A DNA stretch of 42,108 bases, taken from Halalkalicoccus subterraneus. GTDB lineage: Archaea > Halobacteriota > Halobacteria > Halobacteriales > Halalkalicoccaceae. Where the stretch lies: NCBI RefSeq assembly GCF_003697815.1, contig NZ_RDQG01000031.1, positions 1 to 42,108 of the forward strand, in the 5' to 3' direction. The notes below the pieces were generated by a model that worked only from the letters and a program-made list of their open reading frames with translations, ran no database searches and was not told the DNA's origin. Of the stretch, positions 1-7,648 are shown one piece after another. The position numbers and the translations under genes were made by a program. Numbering within the stretch: the stretch's first letter is position 1; each line of letters begins with the position of its first letter.

Positions 1-227
1 ACGCTCTCTAAGCTCTCCTCGCGCCCGCGCGGGCCGGAGAAGAAGTCCTGGCGGATCCGGTGTTTGCGCGTGAAGTTCGTCACGACGTAGGTGGGCTTCT
101 CGCTAACGACGCCGACGTACTCGGTCCACTGGCGCGCGTCGGTGAACACCCGGTCGGGCTCGGCGAGTTCCTGGAGCGCCGCCAGGTCGAACGCCAGCGT
201 CATGTCGCCGCTTCCGTCCATGCTCAT
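1..227 (-). CDS. DUF7124 family protein (partial, C-terminus outside window)
   Basis: The reverse strand reads from an ATG at 225-227 to the window edge without a stop, giving about 75 residues. The start of the conserved part reads MTLAFDLAALQELAEPDRVF, followed by DARQWTEYVGVVS and the stretch VVTNFTRKHRIRQDFFSGPR. I recognise this from memory as a conserved haloarchaeal family (DUF7124) of unknown function. Alternative in-frame starts lie at 221 and 203; the first ATG is used because it follows the upstream gene closely. It lies 45 bp downstream of the aldo/keto reductase on the same strand, so co-transcription is possible. The function is unknown and the C-terminal part cannot be seen. 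Confidence 0.75.
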   Translation of the reverse strand, partial: MSMDGSGDMTLAFDLAALQELAEPDRVFTDARQWTEYVGVVSEKPTYVVTNFTRKHRIRQDFFSGPRGREESLES

Positions 228-272
228 ATACCCGTACTCGGCCGGGCCGCCCGAAAACGGTACCGCTTCGGG

Positions 273-1121
273 CTACTCCAATCGCGCCATCTCCTCGTCG
301 GAGAGTTCGATCCCCGACGCCGCAACGTTCTCCTCTACGTGCTCGACGCTCGACGTCCCCGGAATCGGCAGCGTGACGGGCGATCGCTGGAGCAACCACG
401 CCAGCGCGATCTGGGAGTCGCTGGCGTCGTGAGCCTCGGCGATCTCCGAGACGGCGTCGGCCTTCCCACCGAGGTCGTCGTCGCCCGAGCCGATGGGCGA
501 CCACGGGATGAAGCCGATATCGGCGTCCTCACACGCTTCGAGAACGTCCTCGTCGGAGCGATCGCCGACGTTGAACTCGTTCTGGACGGTCGCGACCTCG
601 ACGATGTCGCGCGCAGTCTCCAACTGCTCGACCGAGACGTTGCTCACGCCGACGTGATCGACGTAGCCCTCGTCCTTGAACTCGGCCATCTGCTGGACGG
701 AGTCCTCGAAGGGCGTATCGGGATCCGGTCGGTGGAACTGATAGAGGTCGATCGAGTCGACGCCGAGGCGATCCAGACTGCCCATCAGCGCGTCCTGGAG
801 GTACTCGGGGTCGCCACACGGGGGCCAACTGCCGTCGAGGGTCCGCCACAGGCCGCCCTTGGTCGCGACGACCACGTCCTCGTAGTCGGGGCCAAACGTT
901 TCGCCGATCAGGCGCTCGCTCACGCAGGGGCCGTACGAGTCCGCGGTATCGACGAAGTCGACGCCGATCTCGCGGGCGCGTTCGAGGACTTCCTTCGCTT
1001 CCTCCTCGTCCTCGGGCGGGCCGATGATCTCCTCGCCGGTGATCCGCATTCCGCCGAAGCCGAGTCGATGAACGGTCAACTCGCCGCCGATGTCGAACGT
1101 GTCGCTCTCGTTTTCTACCAT
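273..1121 (-). CDS. aldo/keto reductase
   Basis: A 282-residue protein of the aldo/keto reductase superfamily, NAD(P)H-dependent enzymes that reduce carbonyl compounds in a TIM barrel. Visible markers are the N-terminal RLGFGGMRITG, then VDFVDTADSYG with the conserved Asp and the catalytic Tyr, VVATKGG with the catalytic Lys, and DLYQFHRPDP with the catalytic His. The C-terminal cofactor part contains IPGTSSVEHVEEN. The length is normal for the bacterial/archaeal YdbC/PLP-reductase-like subgroup. The substrate cannot be told from the sequence. It is followed by the DUF7124 gene on the same strand. Confidence 0.93.
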   Translation of the reverse strand: MVENESDTFDIGGELTVHRLGFGGMRITGEEIIGPPEDEEEAKEVLERAREIGVDFVDTADSYGPCVSERLIGETFGPDYEDVVVATKGGLWRTLDGSWPPCGDPEYLQDALMGSLDRLGVDSIDLYQFHRPDPDTPFEDSVQQMAEFKDEGYVDHVGVSNVSVEQLETARDIVEVATVQNEFNVGDRSDEDVLEACEDADIGFIPWSPIGSGDDDLGGKADAVSEIAEAHDASDSQIALAWLLQRSPVTLPIPGTSSVEHVEENVAASGIELSDEEMARLE

Positions 1122-1249
1122 CGGTTCGGAAAACGGGCTCCAGTACCTTCGGTGTGTGCCTCGGAGCGGGCCTTACCAGTAGTCGGAACGTGAGTTCGTC
1201 ATCCGGTTTCGACGGAGGAAGGAATCAGTCGCGTGTCTCTCGGATCGAT

Positions 1250-1465
1250 ATGACCGGAATGAATAAATATAATCGTGCTGATCAGAAACCAGTGGATCAC
1301 TCGGTCAGCACCATCGTACGTGACTGGAAAACAATCTTAATATATATCGTTATCGGACTAGTTTTACTTCTGTTTGTAGTCTTTGCCCCTGAAATCGCGT
1401 TCTACGCTGCTCTTGTCGTATTCGTTCTCGGGGCAGTGGTTCTCTTCCTCTCAAGCGATGCATGA
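1250..1465 (+). CDS. small two-helix membrane protein, unknown function
   Basis: A 71-residue protein starting at the ATG at 1250 (MTGMNKYNRADQ). An earlier in-frame start exists at 1154, but it runs through GC-rich sequence of different composition. A polar N-terminus of about 25 residues, with an Arg-Asp-Trp-Lys, is followed by two predicted membrane segments at roughly residues 27-45 and 48-68, with almost no loop between. The gene is clearly more AT-rich than its neighbours (aataaatataatcg, cttaatatatatcg), which suggests a recent arrival or weak selection on codon use. No family is recognised. It stands alone between two convergent minus-strand genes. Confidence 0.6.
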   Translation: MTGMNKYNRADQKPVDHSVSTIVRDWKTILIYIVIGLVLLLFVVFAPEIAFYAALVVFVLGAVVLFLSSDA

Positions 1466-1533
1466 ATCGACCGTCTCTATACCGCTTCACGAACCCTCCG
1501 AAATAGAAAACCGTATCGCGAACGATGAGCGAC

Positions 1534-2769
1534 CTACTGCGAGACTGCGAGCTGGTCCAGATCGAGCTCCTCTTCGAGCAAGACGTCCGTCTGGCCCGAA
1601 ACGTCGATCTCCTCGCGCATGAGCTTTTTCAGGCGGGTCTGGGGAGCGAGATCGCCGATCAGTACGCCGCCGACGACCTTGCCGTCCTTGATCGCGATGC
1701 GGCGCCACTCGGTGTCGGAGTACTTGCGCTCGACGTGCTGATCGCCGAGGGTGGGGTGGCCAAACGAGAGGAACGGGAAGTCGAAATGGGTAATCGAGTA
1801 GGAGGACACCCAGCGAAACGCTTCGCTCTCCTCGTCGGCGGTCATGTTGACGCCAGCGATCTTCCCCTGTTCTTTGGCTGAGCCCCACGAGCCGTTCTGG
1901 GCGTACTCGCCGAGGATGGTATCGTAAAAGCGGGTGAGGTCACCAGCGGCGTAGATGTCGTCGACGTCGGTCTGCATGTACTCGTCGACGACGACGCCCT
2001 CGTCCTGCTCGATGCCCGACCCTCGCAGGTACTCGGTGTTGAAGTCCAGCCCGATGGCGATGCCGACGAAGTCGGCCTCGAAGCGCTCGCCGTTGGGATC
2101 GATCGCGGCTGTCACGTGCCCCGAGTCGTCGGTCTCGAAGTGGTCGACGCCGCTGTCGAAGACCGGCTCGACGCCCTTCTCGCGCAGGCCGTCGTGGATG
2201 ATTTCCGCGCCATCGAGCGAGAGGGCGTACCGCCACCAGCGATTGCCCCGCATGAGGTACTTCCCGTCGACGCCCTGTGCACCACAGATCGCCGCCAGGT
2301 CGATTCCCAGCAGTCCCGCGCCGACGGCGACGCCCTTCTCGGCCTCGCTTGCGTCCTCCTCGATCTTTCGAGCGTCTTGGAACGTCCAGAAGTGGTGGAC
2401 CCCATCGGCGTCGCTGTTCTCGACGGGCAGTTGCGTGGGGGTACCACCGGTCGCGATCAGCAGCTTGTCGTACGCCAGATCGTCGCCCTCGTGGGTGTGG
2501 ACGACGTGGGCCTCGGGGTCGATGTGAGTGACGTGGGTGTCGAGCGAGAGGGTGATGTCGCGCTCCTCGTACCAGTCCTCGTCGTGGATGGAGATCGGCG
2601 CTTCGGGGAGTTTCCCCTTCGCGAACTCCTTGATGAGGATGCGGTTATAGAGCGGTTCACCCTCGTCGGTTACGACCGTGATATCCGCGTCGGGGTCCTT
2701 CTCCCGGAGGGTTTCGGCGGCGGAACTGCCCGAGATCCCATCGCCGATGATCACGTACGACTGGGTCAT
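1534..2769 (-). CDS. NAD(P)/FAD-dependent oxidoreductase
   Basis: A 411-residue pyridine nucleotide-disulfide oxidoreductase family protein. The N-terminal FAD-binding motif is VIIGDGISGSSAAETL (residues about 6-21). The second dinucleotide-binding motif is VAVGAGLLGIDLAAI near residue 150. The C-terminal FAD contact is DDIYAAGDLTRFYD. The N-terminal arrangement (YNRILIKEFAKGK) resembles the NirB/rubredoxin-reductase-like single-domain reductases. No redox-active CxxxxC pair is seen, so a disulfide reductase is unlikely. Start: the ATG at 2767-2769 gives MTQSYVIIGDG; longer in-frame extensions carry no family similarity. It is divergent from the DUF6149 gene. The electron acceptor is not known. 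Confidence 0.9.
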   Translation of the reverse strand: MTQSYVIIGDGISGSSAAETLREKDPDADITVVTDEGEPLYNRILIKEFAKGKLPEAPISIHDEDWYEERDITLSLDTHVTHIDPEAHVVHTHEGDDLAYDKLLIATGGTPTQLPVENSDADGVHHFWTFQDARKIEEDASEAEKGVAVGAGLLGIDLAAICGAQGVDGKYLMRGNRWWRYALSLDGAEIIHDGLREKGVEPVFDSGVDHFETDDSGHVTAAIDPNGERFEADFVGIAIGLDFNTEYLRGSGIEQDEGVVVDEYMQTDVDDIYAAGDLTRFYDTILGEYAQNGSWGSAKEQGKIAGVNMTADEESEAFRWVSSYSITHFDFPFLSFGHPTLGDQHVERKYSDTEWRRIAIKDGKVVGGVLIGDLAPQTRLKKLMREEIDVSGQTDVLLEEELDLDQLAVSQ

Positions 2770-2862
2770 GGCGGGGGGTTCGACACGAGGGGTAAAGTCG
2801 GTTGCTATTCCGAGAGCGATCGCGTCGGGACGTTCAAGGGTGTGGCGTTCCAAGTCGCACAC

Positions 2863-3453
2863 ATGAAGATCCGACAGAACCCGCGCCACTGGGCCGCCAA
2901 AAAGGCGCTGTCGACGCCCGGCATCCGCGAGGTCACGAACTACGGATTGGTCAAGATGCACACGCGGATCTTCCTCGGGAAGGCCGACGAGAGCCGCCAG
3001 GAGGAGCGCCGGGCGCATCTCGACGCCTTCTTCGACGCGACGATGGACACCTACCTGCGCGCGCTCGAAGAGGACTTCGACGAGGCGGGTGCCCGCGAGA
3101 TCACCCACGTCCAAGCCAACTTCGACTTCTACAACCACGGATGGACCGAGATGATGGAGGTCCCCGTCGACGAGCTCGAGGACCACTACGAGCGCTACGC
3201 GAACTTCTTCGAGCGCTACGACATCACGATCGATGATCCCCTCGGGACCTTCCGCCCCGCCGACGGGATCGCCGAGGCGCCCGCGACCCTCGAAAAGCTC
3301 GACGCCCCCGAGCATCCCCACGCGGAGGGCGGGTTCGCCGACGACCTCTACGTCGAGGACGAACGCGGCGAGGTCGGTGTCGGCGGCGGGGAGGAACCGG
3401 AGGACGTCGACGTGAGCAGCGCGCCCGGTGTTCGTGAGGAAGGCGACGCCTGA
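2863..3453 (+). CDS. DUF6149 family protein
   Basis: A 196-residue soluble acidic protein. The start at 2863 gives MKIRQNPRHWAAKKAL; conserved-looking stretches follow (LVKMHTRIFLGKAD, HLDAFFDATMDTYL, ITHVQANFDFYNHGWTEMME). I recognise it as a conserved haloarchaeal protein family (DUF6149) with no known function. The last 50 or so residues are rich in Gly, Glu and Asp and look disordered. It is divergent from the FAD oxidoreductase (94 bp between starts) and sits 49 bp upstream of thrB on the same strand. thrB has its own TATA-like element, so a shared transcript is not required. Confidence 0.8.
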   Translation: MKIRQNPRHWAAKKALSTPGIREVTNYGLVKMHTRIFLGKADESRQEERRAHLDAFFDATMDTYLRALEEDFDEAGAREITHVQANFDFYNHGWTEMMEVPVDELEDHYERYANFFERYDITIDDPLGTFRPADGIAEAPATLEKLDAPEHPHAEGGFADDLYVEDERGEVGVGGGEEPEDVDVSSAPGVREEGDA

Positions 3454-3502
3454 CGGCACCGGGAGACGCTACCTTTTTGCCCACCCTCCGGAAAGGACGG
3501 GC

Positions 3503-4378
3503 ATGGTTACCGTGCGGGCCCCCGCGACGAGCGCGAACCTCGGCAGCGGCTTCGACGTCTTCGGTGCGGCGCTCTCGAAGCCCGCCGACGTCGTCAGGGT
3601 CGAGCCCGCCGACGAGACGACCATCGAGATGCGCGGCGCCGGAAGCGAGTTCATTCCCGAGGACCCCGAGAAGAACGTCGCCGGCGCGGTCGCCGAGGCG
3701 ATGGACGGTCCGGCGAAGATCCGGATCGACAAGGGGGTACGTCCCTCGTCGGGACTCGGCTCCTCCGCGGCCAGCGCGGCGGCGGTCGCCGTCGGGATCA
3801 ACGAGGCGTACGATCTCGGCCACTCCCGCGAGGAGCTGGTCCCCTACGCCGCCGAGGGCGAGGCGCTAGTCTCGGGCGAGGCCCACGCCGACAACGTCGC
3901 GCCCGCAATCATGGGCGGCTTTACGATCGCGACGCCCGACGGCGTTACGCAGGTCGACGCCTCGATCCCGTTGGTGGTCTGTCTGCCCGAGATCGTGATC
4001 TCGACGCGGGACGCCCGGCGGGTCGTCCCCCGCTCGGCGCAGGTCTCACAGGTCGTCGAGTGTGTCGGTCGGGCCGCCACGCTCGTCGCGGGGATGTTCC
4101 GGGACGATCCCGAACTCGTCGGACGGGGCATGGAGGACGGGATCGTCACGCCTGCTCGCGCGGAATTGATCGACGGCTACGCCGATGTCCGCGAGACCGC
4201 CCTCGAAGCGGGCGCGACCGGAGTCACGGTCAGCGGCGCGGGTCCGGCGATCGTCGCGGCCTGTGGGGAGAACCGGCGAAAGCCCATCGCCAGCGCGATG
4301 CTCGATCGCTTCGATGAGGAGGGGATCGAGGCCCGCGCCTACCAGACGGAGGTCGGTCGCGGTGCGGAACTGTTCTGA
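3503..4378 (+). CDS. thrB: homoserine kinase
   Basis: A 291-residue GHMP kinase that phosphorylates L-homoserine to O-phosphohomoserine, the step before threonine synthase. The N-terminus MVTVRAPATSANLGSGFDVF is the diagnostic ThrB start. The ATP-binding GHMP motif PSSGLGSSAASAAAVAVG lies at about residues 83-100, and the C-terminal GHMP motif GVTVSGAGPAIVA follows near residue 245. A TATA-like ccttttt about 26 bp ahead of the ATG supports a leaderless start here and not at the in-frame codon 75 bp upstream. No other threonine-pathway genes are in the window. Confidence 0.97.
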   Translation: MVTVRAPATSANLGSGFDVFGAALSKPADVVRVEPADETTIEMRGAGSEFIPEDPEKNVAGAVAEAMDGPAKIRIDKGVRPSSGLGSSAASAAAVAVGINEAYDLGHSREELVPYAAEGEALVSGEAHADNVAPAIMGGFTIATPDGVTQVDASIPLVVCLPEIVISTRDARRVVPRSAQVSQVVECVGRAATLVAGMFRDDPELVGRGMEDGIVTPARAELIDGYADVRETALEAGATGVTVSGAGPAIVAACGENRRKPIASAMLDRFDEEGIEARAYQTEVGRGAELF

Positions 4379-4384
4379 AGCCGG

Positions 4385-5359
4385 TCAGTCGAGGGTGAGG
4401 ACTTCGCCTCGCTCGGCGCTCTCGGCGAGCGCGTCGATGGCCTCCATGTTTGCGACCGCTTCCTCGCCGCCCGTCCGGGGCGGATCGCCGGATTCGGCGG
4501 CCGAGGCGAACTGTTCGACTTCGAGGCGGAACTGGTCGACCGGGTCGAAGGTCTCCGTGCCCTCACGGCCGTCGACTCGATACGTGAGTTTCGTCTCCTT
4601 CTCGGTCGGCGCGTCGAAGGCGTCCTCGACCTCGATCCAGCCGTTTTCCCCCTCGACGCGGTAGCGCTGGACCAATTGCGAGTCGAAGCCCGAGGCGATC
4701 CGGGCCGAGGCACCGTCGCCGAACTCCAGTACTCCTGCAAGATCGGTGTCCACGCCGGCGTTCCGCGAGTCGTGGGCACTCGCGAAGGCCCTCTCAGGTT
4801 CGCCGAGGAAGAGCCGCGCCACGGAGACGGGATAACAGCCCACGTCCATCAGGCTCCCGCCGGCCAGCTCCGGCGAGAGGCGCACGTCCCCGGGATCGTC
4901 CAGCGGGAACTTGAACGTCGCCGACATCGAATGAACCCCCTCCAGCTCCTCACGTGCGAGTTCGACCGCGCGCTCGGTGCGGGGATGGTACCGATACATG
5001 AATCCCTCCATCAGCGTCACGTCCCGGTCGCGACAGTGTTCGACGACCGCGCGGGCCTCCGCGGCGTCCGCGGCGAGGGGCTTCTCACAGAGCACGTCGA
5101 GCCCGGCGTCGGCCGCCGCTCGCGTCCACTCGGCGTGCAACCCGTTGGGAAGCGGGACGTAGACCGCATCTATCCCCTCGTCCTCGAGCAGCGCCTCGTA
5201 GCTCCCGTAGTGGCGCGGGATCGCGTACTCTTCGGCGACGCTTCGCGCGCGCTCGCCGTCGCGCGAGGCGATCGCCCCGACCGCGTGGTCGCTTGCCTCC
5301 ACCGCCGGGAGGAACGCCTTCCGTGCGATACCCGCCGTACTCAGGACTCCGAACTCCAT
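4385..5359 (-). CDS. Gfo/Idh/MocA family oxidoreductase
   Basis: A 324-residue NAD(P)-dependent sugar-type dehydrogenase. The N-terminal Rossmann motif is GVLSTAGIARKAFLPAV, then DAVYVPLPNGLHAEW and the family signature VLCEKPLAADAAEA with the catalytic Lys. The middle motif GGSLMDVGCYPVS is typical of the D-xylose/glucose-fructose type. It is not obviously the haloarchaeal xylose dehydrogenase XacA, which has a longer N-terminus. Start at the ATG at 5357-5359: a TATA-like tttttatac lies about 25 bp upstream, giving a nearly leaderless transcript. It ends 6 bp from the stop of thrB, in convergent orientation. The substrate is unknown. Confidence 0.92.
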   Translation of the reverse strand: MEFGVLSTAGIARKAFLPAVEASDHAVGAIASRDGERARSVAEEYAIPRHYGSYEALLEDEGIDAVYVPLPNGLHAEWTRAAADAGLDVLCEKPLAADAAEARAVVEHCRDRDVTLMEGFMYRYHPRTERAVELAREELEGVHSMSATFKFPLDDPGDVRLSPELAGGSLMDVGCYPVSVARLFLGEPERAFASAHDSRNAGVDTDLAGVLEFGDGASARIASGFDSQLVQRYRVEGENGWIEVEDAFDAPTEKETKLTYRVDGREGTETFDPVDQFRLEVEQFASAAESGDPPRTGGEEAVANMEAIDALAESAERGEVLTLD

Positions 5360-5378
5360 ACCGGACGGTCGTACGGTC

Positions 5379-5389
5379 GGTATAAAAAC
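5379..5389 (-). promoter_or_regulatory. TATA element of the Gfo/Idh/MocA gene
   Basis: On the reverse strand tttttataccg lies about 25 bp ahead of the ATG at 5359. It is a normal haloarchaeal TATA position for a leaderless mRNA. Just downstream the plus strand shows two near-identical direct repeats, acggtcgt and acggtcggt, which could be a regulator site. Confidence 0.5.
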
Positions 5390-5453
5390 CCCGAGACGAT
5401 GCCGCGCATCCGTCCCATCGGCCGGCCGTCCCGAAACGCGAGTGGCTACGCAA

Positions 5454-5463
5454 AGTATAAATT
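5454..5463 (+). promoter_or_regulatory. TATA element of the metal exporter gene
   Basis: The sequence agtataaatt is AT-rich in an otherwise GC-rich spacer. It lies about 25-30 bp ahead of the 14-bp palindrome at 5484-5497, which places the expected transcription start on that palindrome. Confidence 0.55.
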
Positions 5464-5483
5464 CTCCTCCACTAAATAGAGAT

Positions 5484-5497
5484 TTAGACATGTCTAA
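5484..5497. promoter_or_regulatory. 14-bp perfect palindrome, probable metalloregulator operator
   Basis: TTAGACATGTCTAA is its own reverse complement. It lies 38 bp ahead of the exporter ATG and about 20 bp downstream of a TATA box, so a bound protein would cover the transcription start. The TTAG...CTAA ends resemble DtxR/IdeR/MntR-family operators (half-sites TTAGG...CCTAA). Assignment to that family is inference. Confidence 0.6.
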
Positions 5498-5535
5498 TTC
5501 AGTTCGTGGGGTATCGTTCGCGGAGCGTGGGCCGT

Positions 5536-6738
5536 ATGTCTGAACTGCTCGAAATCCTCGTCGGCTCGGTCCGAGACGGGTTCGTCCAGGTGAGCGCGTT
5601 CGTCGCGATCACGGTCGTCGTCTTCAGCTACGTCCAGTACCGGACCGGCGGGCGGCTCGTCGAGCGCCTCGAACGAAACGAGCGCGCCCAGCCGCTGATC
5701 GGCGCGCTGTTCGGACTGACACCGGGCTGTGGCGGCGCGATCGTGATGATGCCGCTGTACGTCCGGGGGAGCGTCAGCTTCGGGACCGTCGTCGCGACGC
5801 TGATCGCCACCGCGGGCGATTCGGCGTTCGTCATCCTCGTGCTCGCGCCCGAGGCCGCGTTATACGCGTATGGAATCTCCTTTCTCACGGCGGTCGTCTC
5901 GGGGTACGCGATCGACCGCTTCGGTCTCGGCGTTGCCCGTGTCGACCGCGCGGTCGCCCGCCTGCGACCGGCGGCCACCGACGGCGGGACAATGGCCCGT
6001 GCAACCCCCACGGCGAACCCGAGCCACGAGTACGACGGCATCGACTGTGGCCACGATCACGAGACCGATCGGGAAACGGAACTCATGACGTGGCTCAGCC
6101 ACGTCGTCCACGTCGCGTGGTGGGCCACCGCGCTCGTGGCGCTCGTCGCCGGAACCGTCTACCTCCTGCGGGGTGCGCCCGACGTGGCGATGGCCGTTGC
6201 ACCCACCTTCGAGGGGGTCTTCACAGTTGCCGGGATCGTCGGGTCGGTGCTCTCGGTCTATCTCTACGTGGTCGGCCGGCACTACATCGGCGAGGGTGGG
6301 GTCGGCCACGTTCGAGAGTCGTTCAGGAGCACTTACGACACCTTCCAGCACGCGGCCATGGAGACGAGTTTCGTCACGGTCTGGGTGATCGCGGGCTACT
6401 TGCTCTACGAGTACGTCGTCCTGTTCGGCAACGTCGACGTCGCGGCGCTCGCCGCGGCGGCGGGACTGCTCGCGCCGGTCGGCGGCGCTCTTCTCGGGTT
6501 GATCCCGGGCTGTGGCCCCCAGATCGTCCTCGCGGGCGTCTACGCCGAGGGTGCGATCCCCTTCTCGGCGCTCACGGCAAACGCGATCAGTCAGGACGGC
6601 GACGCGCTGTTTCCCCTGATCGCGATGGACAAGACCGCGGCGATCGTCGCCTCGATCTACACCACGATCCCAGCGCTCGTAGTCGGGATCGCCATTCACG
6701 CGGTCTTCGGGCCGATGTTCGTCTTCGGCGTTCTCTGA
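5536..6738 (+). CDS. putative 10-TM heavy-metal/manganese exporter (ArsP_2-like)
   Basis: A 400-residue polytopic membrane protein with two similar halves. Each half carries a signature: GLTPGCGGAIVMMPLYVRG near residue 58 and GLIPGCGPQIVLAGVYAEG near residue 320. These are followed by ATAGDSAFV and NAISQDGDALFPLIAMDKTAA. This duplicated PGCG...GD/DKT pattern is known from the ArsP_2 / putative manganese transporter family. The loop between the halves carries a His-rich stretch (DCGHDHETDRE) that could bind metal. Start at the ATG at 5536 (MSELLEILVG); an upstream in-frame codon at 5506 adds ten Arg/Ser-rich residues. The palindromic operator just upstream suggests metal-dependent control. 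The transported ion is inferred, not shown. Confidence 0.8.
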   Translation: MSELLEILVGSVRDGFVQVSAFVAITVVVFSYVQYRTGGRLVERLERNERAQPLIGALFGLTPGCGGAIVMMPLYVRGSVSFGTVVATLIATAGDSAFVILVLAPEAALYAYGISFLTAVVSGYAIDRFGLGVARVDRAVARLRPAATDGGTMARATPTANPSHEYDGIDCGHDHETDRETELMTWLSHVVHVAWWATALVALVAGTVYLLRGAPDVAMAVAPTFEGVFTVAGIVGSVLSVYLYVVGRHYIGEGGVGHVRESFRSTYDTFQHAAMETSFVTVWVIAGYLLYEYVVLFGNVDVAALAAAAGLLAPVGGALLGLIPGCGPQIVLAGVYAEGAIPFSALTANAISQDGDALFPLIAMDKTAAIVASIYTTIPALVVGIAIHAVFGPMFVFGVL

Positions 6739-6832
6739 TACCATCCAACACGATCGGGGCGCATCGACTGCCTCGACCCTCGACTGCCGACGGGCGACAA
6801 CTGTATCTCCGACGGCGCACCAGATACCGGGT

Positions 6833-7483
6833 ATGAGTACCGTCATCGAGTTCACCGTTCCCGCCGAGGACTGCGCGCTCGGGCGGGCGCTGGGCGATGA
6901 TCCGTCGGCCAGCCTCGAACTCGACCGCATCGTCCCGACCGACGACACCGTCATGCCCTTCTTCTGGGTGTGGAACCGCGATCCCGAGGCGTTTCTCGCC
7001 ACCGCGAGCGACGAACCCGCCATCGAGGCGGTCTCCGTCGTCGAGCAGGTCGACGGGGGCGCGCTCCTCTCGGCGCACTGGAACCGCGAGGAGGCCGGAA
7101 CGCTGTTCGCGATCGCCCGCAGTGAGGGGGCGTTGCTCGACGCTCGCGTGACGAACAGGACGTGGCGCTTCGAGGTCCGCTTCGCCGACGCGGCGGCGAC
7201 CGCGGCGTTCCGGCAGTTCTGTGCGGACCGGGACGTTTCCCTCTCGATCGAGCGCGTCGCGACCGCCTCGCCGAGGGACGACGACTACGGGCTCACGGCC
7301 GAACAGCGAGAAGCGCTCGCGACCGCCTACGAGCGGGGCTACTTCGCCGAGCCGCGCGGTGCGACCCTCGAGGACATCGCCGACGCCATCGGCATCTCGC
7401 CGCGGGCCGTCGCGGGGCGACTCAGGCGCGGACAGGCGACGTTACTCGAACACACGGGGCTGCTCACCCCGTCGGAAGGGTAA
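6833..7483 (+). CDS. bacterioopsin-activator (BAT) type HTH transcriptional regulator
   Basis: A 216-residue haloarchaeal regulator. Residues 1-155 form the BAT-type sensory domain (MSTVIEFTVPAEDCALG, then WVWNRDPEAFLA). The C-terminal HTH_10 domain (about 160-210) reads GLTAEQREALATAYERGYFA, then TLEDIADAIGISPRAVAGRL, with the recognition helix in the latter. These proteins bind DNA and often sense redox or light-linked signals, but the ligand here is unknown. It lies 94 bp after the metal exporter on the same strand, so it may or may not regulate it. A 12-bp palindrome (TTCAGTACTGAA, 7492-7503) just past the stop may be a terminator. Confidence 0.9.
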   Translation: MSTVIEFTVPAEDCALGRALGDDPSASLELDRIVPTDDTVMPFFWVWNRDPEAFLATASDEPAIEAVSVVEQVDGGALLSAHWNREEAGTLFAIARSEGALLDARVTNRTWRFEVRFADAAATAAFRQFCADRDVSLSIERVATASPRDDDYGLTAEQREALATAYERGYFAEPRGATLEDIADAIGISPRAVAGRLRRGQATLLEHTGLLTPSEG

Positions 7484-7648
7484 TAAACCGCTTCAGTACT
7501 GAACACACAGACAAAAGCTCGCTGGTCGCGTCCACCCGAACGCAGTCACACGAGCCACGTGCCGTTGGACCGCGGCGCGTCGCCCGCACGCTGCCGTCTA
7601 TGGCCCAGTCCGTGTCAGAGGCGCTCCCATTCCGGGCCCATCCACCTT

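Noticed and set aside
60-1193. Long open frame opposite the aldo/keto reductase
   Set aside because: It is the antisense shadow of a clearly recognised gene; the product is Arg/Val-rich with no domain, typical of GC-rich antisense frames.
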